The notes beneath the pieces were generated by a model that worked only from the letters and a program-made list of their open reading frames with translations, had not been told where the DNA came from and did no database searches. The position numbers and the translations under genes are program-made. A stretch of DNA of 64,000 nucleotides, taken from Thermosynechococcus sp. Lineage in GTDB: Bacteria; Cyanobacteriota; Cyanobacteriia; Thermosynechococcales; Thermosynechococcaceae. Shown here one piece after another: positions 47,392 to 56,716 of this stretch; the stretch's first letter is position 1, and every line of letters begins with the position of its first letter. The DNA lies in contig NZ_AP024678.1 in assembly GCF_025999095.1 (NCBI RefSeq), positions 496,001 to 560,000 of the forward strand, read 5' to 3'.

Positions 47392-48441
47392 ATGAGTAAC
47401 AAAGGCAGTTCTGATCTTCGACTTCTTTTAAGCACGCTGGTGATCAGCGGCTTAGTCGCAGGACTGGCCTATTGGCAACTCAGTCAACACTGGATGCCCT
47501 CTCCCGATCAAAACGCTGGCTCCCCCCTACAGACCACAACCGCCAAGTGGCAAAAAATTGCGCTTGCTGCGACGTTGCGGGGCCATCAAGATGAAGTGAA
47601 CGCGATCGCCCTGAGTCCCGATGGCAATTTACTCGTCAGTGCTGGCGACGATCGCAGGCTGCACTTTTGGAACTTGGCTACGGGAACTGCCCTAGGTCAA
47701 GCCAGCGGTCACACCGACTGGATCTATGCCCTTGTGATTACTCCCGATGGTCAAACGGTAATTAGCGGCAGCAAAGACAAAACCATCAAACTATGGAGTG
47801 TGGGCGATCGCCAACTCCAGGCCACCCTTAAGGGTCACCGTGATTTTGTCAATGGCCTAGCGCTCAGTCCCGATGGCCGCACCCTTGCCAGCGCCAGCTA
47901 TGATCACACCGTCAAACTGTGGGACGTTCCTAGCCGTCAGGAAATCACGACCCTAGAAGACAATGGGGGCATCATGCTCAGTGTTGCCATCAGTCGAGAT
48001 GGGCGTTTTTTAGCCACCGGTGGAGTGAATAAGCTCATCCGCATTTGGGATTTGCCCTCCCGCCGACTCCTGCGCACCCTCGAAGGGCACACCAGTGATG
48101 TCAATAGCCTTGCTTTTACCCCCGACAGCAGCCAATTGGTGAGTGGCAGTGACCAAGACGGTATCAAAGTCTGGGACCTGACCACAGGAGAACTTCAGCA
48201 GCAGTTTGGCACTGAGGGCGGGCAAGTTTTTAGTGTGGCGGTCAGTCCTGAGGGTAGCACCCTTGCCAGCGGCCATGGCGATCAAACCGTCAAGCTCTGG
48301 TCCCTCTCCGGTCAACTCCTACGCACCCTCAAGGGGCACTCCGGCGCCGTCTATAGCGTTGTCTTTGGCCAAGATCAACTGATCTCCGCCAGTGAAGACA
48401 AAACTATCAAAGTGTGGCGTCTCTTTCCCGAAACTCCATAG
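47392..48441 (+). CDS. WD40-repeat protein with N-terminal membrane anchor
   Basis: 349 residues. One membrane segment (about 11-28) is followed by seven WD40 repeats (about 65-349), each with the GH...W-D or equivalent pattern (e.g. LKGHRDFVNGLALSPDG..SYDHTVKLWDV), which should form one complete seven-bladed propeller. It acts as an interaction platform; the partner is unknown. It is convergent with sufB, whose terminator lies just beyond its stop. Confidence 0.9.
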   Translation: MSNKGSSDLRLLLSTLVISGLVAGLAYWQLSQHWMPSPDQNAGSPLQTTTAKWQKIALAATLRGHQDEVNAIALSPDGNLLVSAGDDRRLHFWNLATGTALGQASGHTDWIYALVITPDGQTVISGSKDKTIKLWSVGDRQLQATLKGHRDFVNGLALSPDGRTLASASYDHTVKLWDVPSRQEITTLEDNGGIMLSVAISRDGRFLATGGVNKLIRIWDLPSRRLLRTLEGHTSDVNSLAFTPDSSQLVSGSDQDGIKVWDLTTGELQQQFGTEGGQVFSVAVSPEGSTLASGHGDQTVKLWSLSGQLLRTLKGHSGAVYSVVFGQDQLISASEDKTIKVWRLFPETP

Positions 48442-48469
48442 AGAACTCGTAGGCCTCAGCTGCAGAACA

Positions 48470-48501
48470 AAAAACGGCTAAGACCCCCAAGCATCTTAGC
48501 C
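48470..48501 (-). terminator. Rho-independent terminator of sufB
   Basis: On the minus strand GGCTAAGA (48501-48494) pairs with TCTTAGCC (48483-48476), an 8-bp stem with a 10-nt loop, followed after a G by a run of T. It stands 26 bp past the sufB stop and is the clearest terminator of the window. Confidence 0.85.
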
Positions 48502-48526
48502 ACGGAGAACAACGGCTTGAATTTTT

Positions 48527-49963
48527 TTAGCCCACACTTCCCTCTAGCTTCACGCTCAGCAGGCGATCGGCCTCGACGGCGAATTCCATCGGCAATTGAT
48601 TAAAGACATCGCGACAGAAGCCACTAATCATCATTGAGACGGCATCTTCAGCGGAAATGCCCCGCTGGGCAAAGTAGAAGAGTTGATCCTCGCCAATTTT
48701 CGACGTTGAAGCCTCATGCTCCACCTGGGCAGTGGGGTTTTGCACCTGAATATAGGGGAAGGTATTGGCGGCGGCGGTATCCCCAATGAGCATTGAATCG
48801 CATTGGGAGTAGTTGCGTGCCCCTGTGGCCTTGGGGCCAATTTTCACTAGGCCGCGATAGCTATTTTGGGAGTGCCCTGCCGAAATGCCCTTGGAGACAA
48901 TCGTGCTGCGGGTATTTTTGCCAATGTGGATCATCTTCGTGCCCGTGTCCGCCTGCTGGTAATGATTGGTGAGGGCAACGGAGTAAAATTCACCCACGGC
49001 GTTATCCCCCACCAAGACACAACTGGGGTATTTCCAAGTAATGGCGGAACCCGTCTCTACCTGTGTCCAGGAGATCTTGGAATTGCGGCCAAGGCAGAGT
49101 CCCCGCTTCGTCACAAAGTTGTAAATGCCCCCTTTGCCATTTTCATCGCCGGCATACCAGTTTTGCACCGTGGAGTATTTGATTTCGGCATTGTCCAGAG
49201 CCACCAGCTCCACTACTGCCGCGTGGAGTTGATTGGTGTCAAACATGGGAGCCGTACAACCTTCAAGATAGCTCACATAGCTCCCTTCATCGGCAATGAT
49301 GAGCGTGCGCTCAAACTGACCCGACTCACCGTTATTGATGCGGAAATAGGTGGATAGCTCCATTGGACAGCGGGTATTCTTGGGAACATAGACGAAGGAG
49401 CCATCGGAAAAAACTGCGGAGTTCAAGGCAGCATAGAAGTTATCGCCAATGGGAACAACACTGCCTAAGTATTTCTGCACCAACTCGGGATATTCCTGGA
49501 GGGCTTCAGAAATGGAGCAGAAAATGATCCCCTGCTTGGCCAACTCCTCGCGGAACGTGGTGGCTACTGACACACTATCGAAAATGGCATCTACGGCCAC
49601 ATTGGTGAGCCGCTTTTGTTCTGAAAGGGGAATCCCCAGTTTTTCAAAGGTTTCCAGCAGGACAGGATCTACTTCGTCCAAGCTTTTCAGCTTTTCCTTC
49701 TGTTTCGGAGCTGAGTAATAGACAATGTCTTGATAGTTGATCGGGGGATAGCTCACCCGTGGCCATCTGGGCTCGCTCATCTTCAGCCATTGGCGATAGG
49801 CACGCAGGCGAAACTCCAGCATGAACTCTGGTTCGTTCTTCTTGGCGGAGATGAGGCGAATAATGTCCTCGTTGAGACCCTTGGGAATGGTTTCCGTCTC
49901 AATTGGGGTAACAAAGCCATATTTATAAGGCTGATTGACGAGGGATTGTACCGTTGCTGACAT
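48527..49963 (-). CDS. sufB: Fe-S cluster assembly protein SufB
   Basis: 478 residues, full length. SufB forms the SufBCD scaffold for Fe-S clusters. Diagnostic stretches are [24 protein letters not shown]-like near the N-terminus, ...[53 protein letters not shown], and [22 protein letters not shown]. The gene ends at a strong terminator, so sufC, sufD and sufS do not follow here. It is divergent from sufR with two SufR sites between them. Confidence 0.97.
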   Translation of the reverse strand: MSATVQSLVNQPYKYGFVTPIETETIPKGLNEDIIRLISAKKNEPEFMLEFRLRAYRQWLKMSEPRWPRVSYPPINYQDIVYYSAPKQKEKLKSLDEVDPVLLETFEKLGIPLSEQKRLTNVAVDAIFDSVSVATTFREELAKQGIIFCSISEALQEYPELVQKYLGSVVPIGDNFYAALNSAVFSDGSFVYVPKNTRCPMELSTYFRINNGESGQFERTLIIADEGSYVSYLEGCTAPMFDTNQLHAAVVELVALDNAEIKYSTVQNWYAGDENGKGGIYNFVTKRGLCLGRNSKISWTQVETGSAITWKYPSCVLVGDNAVGEFYSVALTNHYQQADTGTKMIHIGKNTRSTIVSKGISAGHSQNSYRGLVKIGPKATGARNYSQCDSMLIGDTAAANTFPYIQVQNPTAQVEHEASTSKIGEDQLFYFAQRGISAEDAVSMMISGFCRDVFNQLPMEFAVEADRLLSVKLEGSVG

Positions 49964-50012
49964 CGAGTGTTCTCTTGGGTGAAGGAATGGCCAAAACTTA
50001 GAGTATATTAAG

Positions 50013-50026
50013 CAACAAGGTGGTTG
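50013..50026. promoter_or_regulatory. SufR operator 1 (CAAC-N6-GTTG)
   Basis: CAAC (50013-50016), six bases, GTTG (50023-50026): the inverted repeat bound by the cyanobacterial SufR repressor. It lies between sufB and sufR next to a candidate TATACT box for sufB (50007-50002, minus strand). Confidence 0.88.
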
Positions 50027-50049
50027 CTTTATCCATAGGACTAATTTAG

Positions 50050-50063
50050 CAACAAAACGGTTG
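50050..50063. promoter_or_regulatory. SufR operator 2 (CAAC-N6-GTTG)
   Basis: CAAC (50050-50053), six bases, GTTG (50060-50063), with the same spacing as operator 1 and 37 bp apart centre to centre, 22 bp before the sufR GTG. The pair allows SufR to repress sufB and itself. Confidence 0.88.
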
Positions 50064-50084
50064 TTTTAGTCAAGGGGGCGTTGC

Positions 50085-50744
50085 GTGACGCTCACATCGG
50101 ATACTAAACAGGACATCTTACACTGCCTTCTCCGGGACGGTCACCTCAGTGCTCAGGAGTTGGCGGCTCAACTGGCCATTAGTCCGCAGGCGGTGCGCCG
50201 GCATCTCAAGGATCTAGAGGCGGAGCAACTAGTGACCTATGAAGTCCTGTCGGGTACGGTGGGACGTCCCCAATACCGTTACACGATTAGCGAGGCGGGA
50301 CGGGAAGAACTGCGGCAACTGCAACTGCGCCAACAGTCTAATCATCCCAAGGGGTTTGCCCTTGAACTCTTGGAATCCGTAGCAGCAACCCTGGGTCCAG
50401 AGCAGATGCAGGATGTGTTGCAGGCCGCTTGGCAACGCAAGGCACTGGCCTATCGCGAGCAAATGGGGAGCGGTACCTTGGCGGAACGCTTGGCGCGGCT
50501 GGTGGCACTGCGGCAACAGGAAGGCTATATGGCAGAGTTTTACCCCGTGAGTGAGCCTAAAGGTGCCTATTTGTTTACGGAGTACAATTGTGCGATTTCC
50601 GCCGTTGCTCAGTCTTTTCCCACAGTCTGTCATCATGAGTTAGAGATGTTTGCGATCGCCCTAGGGGATTGTGCTGTTGAGCGCACCCATTGGCTGGTGG
50701 ATGGTGAACATCGTTGCGGTTACCTCATCCGTCCCTTGAAGTAG
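50085..50744 (+). CDS. sufR: Fe-S sensing repressor SufR
   Basis: 219 residues from a GTG. An N-terminal helix-turn-helix (LSAQELAAQLAISPQAVRRHL) precedes a C-terminal cluster domain with four cysteines C169, C182, C196 and C211 (NCAISAV, TVCHHELEMF, GDCAVER, HRCGYLI). SufR binds a [4Fe-4S] cluster and represses suf genes; the divergent sufB and paired CAAC-N6-GTTG sites agree. The next gene starts 1 bp after its stop. Confidence 0.96.
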   Translation: MTLTSDTKQDILHCLLRDGHLSAQELAAQLAISPQAVRRHLKDLEAEQLVTYEVLSGTVGRPQYRYTISEAGREELRQLQLRQQSNHPKGFALELLESVAATLGPEQMQDVLQAAWQRKALAYREQMGSGTLAERLARLVALRQQEGYMAEFYPVSEPKGAYLFTEYNCAISAVAQSFPTVCHHELEMFAIALGDCAVERTHWLVDGEHRCGYLIRPLK

Positions 50745-50745
50745 C

Positions 50746-51624
50746 ATGGCTTTTTGTCCACCCACCTTTGTGCAGCAGAGCCTCACCACGGCAATGGGCC
50801 GTATGGTCTATTACACCCCCAGCGATCGCTACTGGGGTCCGGTGCAATCGCGACCTCCCCTGGTCTTTCTCCACAGTTTGGGGGGTGGCTCTAGCCACTA
50901 TGAATGGTCGCCGGTGTATCCTGCCTTTGCACCTGATTATCGCGTCATTGCTCCGGATCTCATTGGCTGGGGAGAGTCCGATCATCCTGCCCGCGACTAC
51001 ACCAGCAGCGACTACTGGTTAATGATTGCGGAACTGCTGCGAATGCTGGGAACGCCCGTTACCGTTGTTGCCTCCTCCTTGACGGCAGGGATTGTTGTGC
51101 GCTTGGCAATCCAGCAACCGCATCTCTTTGAGCGTTTGTGTCTGGTCTGCCCCAGTGGGTTCAATGACTTTGGCGAAAATCAAGGACAGGCGATCGCCAG
51201 TGCCCTCCTGGGTGTACCGATCCTTGATCGCCTCATTTACACCCTTGCTGCCGCTAACCCCTTGGCGGTGCGCAGCTTCCTCACCCAATTTATTTTTGCT
51301 GATCCGCAACGGCTGCGCTCGGAAACTGTTGAAGCCTACCTGGATGCGGCCTGTCGTCCTAATGCCGAGTGGGCAGCTCTAGCGACCCTGAAGGGAAATC
51401 TCTCCTTTGATCTCAGCCAGTATTTACCCCAGTTAACCATCCCCACCGTAATTCTCTGGGGAGAAAAGGCGAAGCTCACCCCCCTCTCCCTTGGGGAGCG
51501 ACTCTATGCCACCGCCCGCGATCGCCTGCAACAGTTTCGAGTGATCCCCAAAGCAGGGGTCTTGCCCCATCTGGAGCAACCTGAATGGGTGATTTACAGC
51601 CTGCGGCGCGATTTGTTGGTTTGA
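50746..51624 (+). CDS. Alpha/beta-fold hydrolase
   Basis: 292 residues. Oxyanion loop VFLHSLGGGSSHYEWSP, core strand VIAPDLIGWGESDHP, and the nucleophile elbow A109-S110-S111-L112-T113 (VVASSLTAGIVVRLA), in which the usual GxSxG is ASSLT. The C-terminal histidine is in GVLPHLEQPEWV. Likely an esterase-type enzyme of unknown substrate; not certain to be catalytic because of the altered elbow. It starts 1 bp after sufR, so it is co-transcribed with it. Confidence 0.85.
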   Translation: MAFCPPTFVQQSLTTAMGRMVYYTPSDRYWGPVQSRPPLVFLHSLGGGSSHYEWSPVYPAFAPDYRVIAPDLIGWGESDHPARDYTSSDYWLMIAELLRMLGTPVTVVASSLTAGIVVRLAIQQPHLFERLCLVCPSGFNDFGENQGQAIASALLGVPILDRLIYTLAAANPLAVRSFLTQFIFADPQRLRSETVEAYLDAACRPNAEWAALATLKGNLSFDLSQYLPQLTIPTVILWGEKAKLTPLSLGERLYATARDRLQQFRVIPKAGVLPHLEQPEWVIYSLRRDLLV

Positions 51625-51674
51625 GCTGTCCCCGATACAGGTATCCTAGAAGTATTGCTTGAAGTGTTGATGCA

Positions 51675-52007
51675 ATGGCAGAAATTCAATTTATCCGTGG
51701 CGTTGATGAAGAAGTGGTTCCCAATGTGCGTTTGACCCGGGCACGGGATGGCAGCAGTGGTCAGGCCATCTTTTACTTCGACAATCCGAAAATCGTCCAA
51801 GGGGGTAACCTGGAGATCACGGGGATGTACATGGTGGACGAAGAAGGGGAAATTGTGACCCGGGATGTCAATGCTAAGTTCATTAACGGCCAGCCCGTTG
51901 CCATTGAGGCCACCTACACCATGCGCAGCCCCCAGGAGTGGGATCGCTTTATTCGCTTTATGGATCGCTACGCCGCTAGCCATGGCCTTGGCTTCCAGAA
52001 GTCTTAG
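51675..52007 (+). CDS. psb28: Photosystem II assembly factor Psb28
   Basis: 110 residues. The family pattern [35 protein letters not shown] and the end [24 protein letters not shown] are unmistakable. Psb28 binds the cytoplasmic side of the RC47 photosystem II intermediate and protects it. No membrane helix, as expected of a peripheral protein. The upstream hydrolase ends 50 bp before it. Confidence 0.97.
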   Translation: MAEIQFIRGVDEEVVPNVRLTRARDGSSGQAIFYFDNPKIVQGGNLEITGMYMVDEEGEIVTRDVNAKFINGQPVAIEATYTMRSPQEWDRFIRFMDRYAASHGLGFQKS

Positions 52008-52132
52008 AAGTCTGAAATTAGCGGGTGCCGATTCAAAAAGATTGTGCTAGCTTAAAAGTACAATGCCTTTTTTGTCTTTATTCAGGACGCAAGGCAGCTG
52101 CAAATCCTATAGCGATTACAGTAGGGACATCA

Positions 52133-52261
52133 ATGGATTATCTAGAGAGCCTGCTTGACACCCTCAAATCGTGGTTAAAAAAACTACTGCAACTTCTAGG
52201 GGGCGCCGAACCCACCCCTGAACTGGAGCCAATTCCGATTCCGGTGCGCGATCGCCAATAA
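52133..52261 (+). CDS. Very small amphipathic protein (42 residues)
   Basis: The ATG at 52133 opens MDYLESLLDTLKSWLKKLLQLLGG... followed by an acidic/proline tail (EPTPELEPIPIPVRDRQ). The first 24 residues form a strongly amphipathic helix typical of membrane-surface peptides, and TAGGGA precedes the start. A longer open frame from 52025 gives unrelated residues. Position between psb28 and aroQ, good codon use and helical periodicity support a real small gene. Function unknown. Confidence 0.6.
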   Translation: MDYLESLLDTLKSWLKKLLQLLGGAEPTPELEPIPIPVRDRQ

Positions 52262-52303
52262 AGCAGCGGTCCTAAACAGAATTGAGTCGCTTGAACGGTT
52301 AGG

Positions 52304-52762
52304 TTGAGCTTGGCCTTTCATATTCTAGTGCTTCATGGCCCCAACTTGAACCTGTTAGGGCAACGGGAGCCGGGGATCTATGGGGTGGTAACACTCGCGA
52401 GCATCAACCAATCCTTGGAAGCCTTGGCACAGGAGCTAGGGGTAACTATTGAATGCCTCCAGTCCAATTATGAAGGGGTCTTAGTAGATGCTATTCAGGG
52501 GGCTATGGGACGTGCCCAAGGCATTTTAATTAACCCTGCGGCCTATACCCACACCAGTGTTGCTTTGCGGGATGCGATTGCGGCGGTTGCCCTACCAACC
52601 GTTGAGGTTCACCTGAGTAACATTCATCAACGGGAAGCATTTCGCCATCATTCCTACATTGCCCCGGTGGCGATCGGTCAAATTGCTGGCTTTGGTGCCG
52701 ACAGTTATCTTTTAGGTTTGCGGGCACTGGTGAATTATTTACAGCAAAAGGCTAATTCTTAG
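52304..52762 (+). CDS. aroQ: 3-dehydroquinate dehydratase, type II
   Basis: 152 residues; start is a TTG at 52304, or a second TTG at 52310. Signatures of the type II dodecameric enzyme of the shikimate pathway are all present: [17 protein letters not shown] (catalytic Tyr in IYG), [23 protein letters not shown] and [17 protein letters not shown] with the catalytic His. It overlaps the convergent YqeG gene by 11 bp. Confidence 0.94.
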   Translation: MSLAFHILVLHGPNLNLLGQREPGIYGVVTLASINQSLEALAQELGVTIECLQSNYEGVLVDAIQGAMGRAQGILINPAAYTHTSVALRDAIAAVALPTVEVHLSNIHQREAFRHHSYIAPVAIGQIAGFGADSYLLGLRALVNYLQQKANS

Positions 52763-53291
52763 CAGGGGGCGCGATCGCCAGCGGCGTTCCCAACTGTCGT
52801 GCCAGCCAAAACTCCACACTGCGTATCCAAGATTTACCATCAAGGGGCTTGACGAAAAAGGGTTGCACCAAAATCGTGAACATCCCCAAGCGATTGCCCG
52901 CAAGAATATCCGTAAACAGGCGATCGCCCACCATGGCCACCTGAGCGTAAGGTAAATTCATGGCTTGCACGGCCTGACGAATCTTACGTCGAGAGGGCTT
53001 ACTCGCCCCCGCCAAAAAGGGTAACTCCACCTGCTGGGCAATACATTCAATGCGGCGGTGGTTCAAGTTATTGCTCACTAACCAGATCGGCATTTGATGC
53101 TTGACCTCCAGGAGCCACGCCAGAATTTCTGGCGGCAGATCGACCTCCCGCGCGGGGAGGAGCGTATCATCTACGTCCAGCACCATGCCTCGCAGGTGAT
53201 ATTTTGCCAACAGACGGGGGTGCAACTGTTCAATGGTGGTTTCAAGAATTAAATCCGGTTGCAGCAGGGCTGCCAGAGACCCAGTGGCCAT
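52752..53291 (-). CDS. HAD-type phosphatase, YqeG family
   Basis: 179 residues. HAD motif I is [12 protein letters not shown] (D-V-D-D-T), motif II is VSNNLNHRR, and motif III/IV is [29 protein letters not shown]. Family members (YqeG, cytoplasmic) resemble phosphatidylglycerophosphate phosphatases; the substrate here is not determined. Convergent with aroQ (11-bp overlap). Confidence 0.9.
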   Translation of the reverse strand: MATGSLAALLQPDLILETTIEQLHPRLLAKYHLRGMVLDVDDTLLPAREVDLPPEILAWLLEVKHQMPIWLVSNNLNHRRIECIAQQVELPFLAGASKPSRRKIRQAVQAMNLPYAQVAMVGDRLFTDILAGNRLGMFTILVQPFFVKPLDGKSWIRSVEFWLARQLGTPLAIAPPAKN

Positions 53292-53445
53292 TGAAAATGC
53301 AAATAGTGAAGAAGAAGCTTTTGACAGACTATCACGATTTTAGGGAAGGGTGGGAACGCCAAAAATCTTCTTTAGTCTTACTTCAACAATAAAAAATATC
53401 CTACGAATATGCTACCATTTGAGAGAATGCCGCGTGTCAACGGAT

Positions 53446-53943
53446 ATGGCGAAGGTTCTGGTACTCAATGCCTCCTATGAACCACTCAATATTACGAGTT
53501 GGCAGCGAGCAGTTGTCCTTTTAATCAAGGGCAAGGCAGAACAAGTCGAGCACAATGGCAAGATGGTTTACAATAATTTCCCCTTGCCGACCGTTATTCG
53601 TCTGCGGCATTACGTCGTTACTCCCTACAAAGAAATCCCCCTCACCCGCCGTAACATCTTGCATCGAGATGGCCACTCCTGCCAGTACTGTGGTTACACT
53701 GGTGATGAGTTGACCCTTGATCATGTGATTCCTAAGTCGCGCGGTGGCGGTGAAACGTGGGAGAATATTGTGACTGCCTGTGTTCGCTGTAACGTCAAGA
53801 AAGGGAATCGCACCCCCAAAGAAGCAAATATGCCCCTCCGGCAGACACCGCGCCGTCCCATTAGCAGTTTGTACTTTGAAGTCACAAAACACGTGCGCAC
53901 GGGTACTCACCAAGAGTGGCGCAAATACGTCATCGGTGCCTAG
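53446..53943 (+). CDS. HNH endonuclease family protein
   Basis: 165 residues from the ATG at 53446 (MAKVLVLNASYEPLNIT), with a GTG four codons earlier as alternative. The HNH core is GHSCQYCGYTGDELTLDHVIPKSRGGGETWENIVTACVRCNVKKGNRTP, with two CxxC pairs for zinc and the catalytic His in LDHVIP. Widely conserved in cyanobacteria as a chromosomal single gene, so its role is unlikely to be a mobile homing endonuclease; the biological role is unknown. Confidence 0.92.
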   Translation: MAKVLVLNASYEPLNITSWQRAVVLLIKGKAEQVEHNGKMVYNNFPLPTVIRLRHYVVTPYKEIPLTRRNILHRDGHSCQYCGYTGDELTLDHVIPKSRGGGETWENIVTACVRCNVKKGNRTPKEANMPLRQTPRRPISSLYFEVTKHVRTGTHQEWRKYVIGA

Positions 53944-54127
53944 TCTTAGCTGTGGGATTGAAAGCTGTGGCGAAGATTTAAGGTGTCCCTCCTTGAACAG
54001 GTTACCGATACTTGGGGGAATCCTCTGTGGCTAATCAGGTAACCCTTAAGGGCGGCTGGGGGCGATCACATATTCTAGTATCGTAGAGGAGAACCTCTTA
54101 CCTTGGAAAACTCAAACTCAGGTCATT

Positions 54128-54838
54128 ATGTCAGGTATTGAGATAGAAAACTTTAGTCAACTCTTTCCACTTTTTGGTGCCAGTTCCCAAGAGGCGCTTT
54201 CCTCAATGCTCTCAGTGGCCTGGCATAACACCTACCCGGCAGGGCGTGCCATTCTCATTGAAGATGCCTGGGGCAACGCGGTTTACTTTATCCTTTCAGG
54301 CTGGGTAAAGGTACGACACCTGCTGGCCAATGGCGATTTCCTGACGCTGGCGATTCTGGGGCCAGGGGATTTTTTTGGCGAAATGGCGATTCTTGACCAG
54401 TCTCCCCGCTCAACAGATGTGGTGGCGCTGTGTGCAGCGGAAGTTCTGTCGGTGCCGGCGCAAAAATTTGTCCATGTTCTGCGCCACGACCCAGACTTAC
54501 ACTATCGGATGCTGCAATTGATGGCACAACGACTACGCCTGACCAATGCTCGCATTGAATTGTTGCACAAACCTCCTGCTGTCAAACTCGCCCATGTCTT
54601 GGTGAATTTGGCACGGCGCTATGGTCAACCTCTGGGGGGTAATGCCAACACCGCTGTCATCTTCAATGTGCCCATCAAGGATTTAGCGGATGTAGCCAAT
54701 ATTAGCCCTGATGAGGCACAGCAACTGCTGGATAAAATGGTGGCGAAAAACTGGCTGAAAATTGACGCTGCCAAGCAACAACTACAAATTCTCAATTTGC
54801 CGCAGCTAGAGCAATTGGCACAGCAAGGGCTGAGTTAA
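54128..54838 (+). CDS. Crp/Fnr-family transcriptional regulator
   Basis: 236 residues. The cyclic-nucleotide-type beta-roll (FILSGWVKVRHLLANGDFLTLAILGPGDFFGEMAILDQSPRSTDVVAL, about 50-100) is followed by the dimer helix and a C-terminal winged helix (FNVPIKDLADVANISPDEAQQLLDKMVAKNWLKID). The effector-binding motif GEMAxLDxxPRS resembles cAMP/cGMP-type pockets but the ligand is not assignable. No Fnr-type cysteines are seen. Its regulon is unknown. Confidence 0.9.
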   Translation: MSGIEIENFSQLFPLFGASSQEALSSMLSVAWHNTYPAGRAILIEDAWGNAVYFILSGWVKVRHLLANGDFLTLAILGPGDFFGEMAILDQSPRSTDVVALCAAEVLSVPAQKFVHVLRHDPDLHYRMLQLMAQRLRLTNARIELLHKPPAVKLAHVLVNLARRYGQPLGGNANTAVIFNVPIKDLADVANISPDEAQQLLDKMVAKNWLKIDAAKQQLQILNLPQLEQLAQQGLS

Positions 54839-54906
54839 AATTCCGTTGTCTTGTTGAGGAGCCGTGACCTCGCCTAGGATAGCAATAGTTGCACGCTATT
54901 TCTGCT

Positions 54907-55491
54907 ATGGCGATCGCCCCCAACCTCTACGAACACACCTTGGTTCGTTACACGGATCCGCTGCACGCGACAGAACTTTTGCGGCAATATCGCCCGTACC
55001 TCGAAATGATTCCCAGTATGCGGCGACCTCAAGAGAGTTTAATTCCAATTCCGTTGCCGATCGCCCATATTCAGATTCCTGCGGCCACAACGACCAACCA
55101 ACGTCCCCAGGTGAAGTCGGTGATGGTGCCCTGTGATTTGGTCTTTGTCATGTGCGATCCCGAGTGGAAAGTGAAAACCGACATTGAACTGCTGGTCTTT
55201 ATTCATCGTCCGGGGGAAAGCTTTACAGAACTGCTAACCCGCTGGCGCCAATCCCAAGTGCTCCTCAGTCGCACTTATAGCTGGGATATGCCCTTGTCCC
55301 ATCGGGATGTCTTTAGTGAGGGCGCTAATCGTCAATTTCCCCTCTTTGTTCTCTTTCAAGAAACCCTCGCCGTAATCAAGCGCGGTCTCAAAGCTGCCCG
55401 CTTACCCTACGTGATTGACACCACGATTCTTAAGGAACAGCCGTCTTCAGGCACAAAGCTTATGACGGGTTCATCAGAAAGTACAGAATAG
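54907..55491 (+). CDS. Hypothetical protein
   Basis: 194 residues from the ATG at 54907; 6 further codons upstream are possible. Soluble, with stretches VPCDLVFVMCDPEWKVKTDIELLVFIHRPGESFTELLTRWRQSQVLLSRTYSWDMPLSH and QFPLFVLFQETLAVIKRGLKAARLPYVID, a mixed alpha/beta pattern. I do not recognise the domain. It stands between the Crp-type regulator (same strand, 68 bp) and the sigma factor gene. Confidence 0.7.
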   Translation: MAIAPNLYEHTLVRYTDPLHATELLRQYRPYLEMIPSMRRPQESLIPIPLPIAHIQIPAATTTNQRPQVKSVMVPCDLVFVMCDPEWKVKTDIELLVFIHRPGESFTELLTRWRQSQVLLSRTYSWDMPLSHRDVFSEGANRQFPLFVLFQETLAVIKRGLKAARLPYVIDTTILKEQPSSGTKLMTGSSESTE

Positions 55492-55591
55492 GTTGATCGA
55501 TATCACAACTGGCGAACAGTTCCATCACTGCCGCCTCCTTCGCCAAGAACAGAGAATACCACTATCGAGCTGAATTCTCGATATTGGTGAG

Positions 55592-56716
55592 TTGAATTGT
55601 TCTACGGTGACTATTCCCCTTCAACCTTCCTCCGACCGTCCATTGACAACGGATTTGGTGCGGCAGTATTTGCAAGAAATTGGCCGTGTACCCTTGCTCA
55701 CCCCTAGCCAAGAACTGCGCCTTGCCCAACAGGTGCAACACTACCAAGCCCTGCTGGCAGTGCGAGATCAGTCCGATGATCCCCAGATCAAACGCTATGT
55801 GGCGGCTATTACGGAGCGCGATCGCGGGCAGCGGCAGTTGGGGCGTCCCCTAAACCGTGCCCAATGGGCTGGGCGACTCAATGTGAGTGAGGCTGAATTG
55901 CAAACCTGGGTGCAGGCGGGGCGTCAGGCTTGGGCAAAGGCAGCGAATATTACCCTAAGTGAACTGCAGCACATTGAGCGTCAAGGACAGCGGGCAAAAA
56001 CCCAACTGCTGCAAGCCAACCTGCGCTTGGTCGTGAATATTGCCAAAAAATATCAACATCGCGGCGTGGAATTTTTAGATTTGATCCAAGAGGGGAGTTT
56101 GGGTCTAGAACGTGCCGTTGAAAAATTTGATCCGACCAAGGGATTTCGCTTTAGCACCTATGCCTATTGGTGGATTCGCCAAAGTATCACCCGTGCTGTT
56201 GCTAGCCAAAGCCGTACAATCCGCCTACCCATTCACATGGTGGAAAAGCTCAATAAAATTAAGCGTGTCCAACGGCGTCTTGCGGCTCAACAGGGAGCGA
56301 TGCCCAGTCTGGCAGACATTGCCCAAGAACTGAATCTTGAGGTGTCGCAGGTGCGGGAGGTGCTGATGGCGGTTCCCAAATCCGTGGCCTTAGAACAGCG
56401 GGTTGGTTCCGACCAAGAAACAGAATTGCAGGAGTTGATTGAATCCCCTGCCCCTACCCCCGATGAGGTGATCCTGCGTGAGTCCCTACGTACGACTTTG
56501 AAGCAACTTTTGCAGGATCTATCCCCCCGTGAGCGCCAAGTGATGGAACTGCACTATGGCCTAGGGGAACAGCCTGCCCTTGAGATGGCGGAAATTGCAG
56601 TACTGCTGGGACTGAGTCGGGAGCGGATTCGCCAAATTGAGCACCGCGCCCTGCAAAAATTGCGGCAATCCCAACGGCGGCGGGAAATTCAAGACTATCT
56701 GGAGGAGTTTGCCTAG
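55592..56716 (+). CDS. Group 2 sigma factor (RpoD-like)
   Basis: 374 residues, apparently from a TTG (start uncertain; a GTG lies at 55607). Contains region 1.2 (TTDLVRQYLQEIGRVPLLTPSQELRLAQQV), region 2 (VEFLDLIQEGSLGLERAVEKFDPTKGFRFSTYAYWWIRQSITRAVASQSRTIRLPIHMVE), region 3 and region 4 (ERQVMELHYGLGEQPALEMAEIAVLLGLSRERIRQIEHRALQKL). It lacks the long N-terminal extension of principal sigma, hence group 2, as for the alternative sigmas of cyanobacteria. It overlaps ispE by 4 bp at its 3' end. Confidence 0.93.
   Translation: MNCSTVTIPLQPSSDRPLTTDLVRQYLQEIGRVPLLTPSQELRLAQQVQHYQALLAVRDQSDDPQIKRYVAAITERDRGQRQLGRPLNRAQWAGRLNVSEAELQTWVQAGRQAWAKAANITLSELQHIERQGQRAKTQLLQANLRLVVNIAKKYQHRGVEFLDLIQEGSLGLERAVEKFDPTKGFRFSTYAYWWIRQSITRAVASQSRTIRLPIHMVEKLNKIKRVQRRLAAQQGAMPSLADIAQELNLEVSQVREVLMAVPKSVALEQRVGSDQETELQELIESPAPTPDEVILRESLRTTLKQLLQDLSPRERQVMELHYGLGEQPALEMAEIAVLLGLSRERIRQIEHRALQKLRQSQRRREIQDYLEEFA

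Noticed and set aside
53350-53445. Upstream extension of the HNH protein
   Set aside because: The added residues lack conservation, and MAKVLVLNASYEPLNI is the usual family start.
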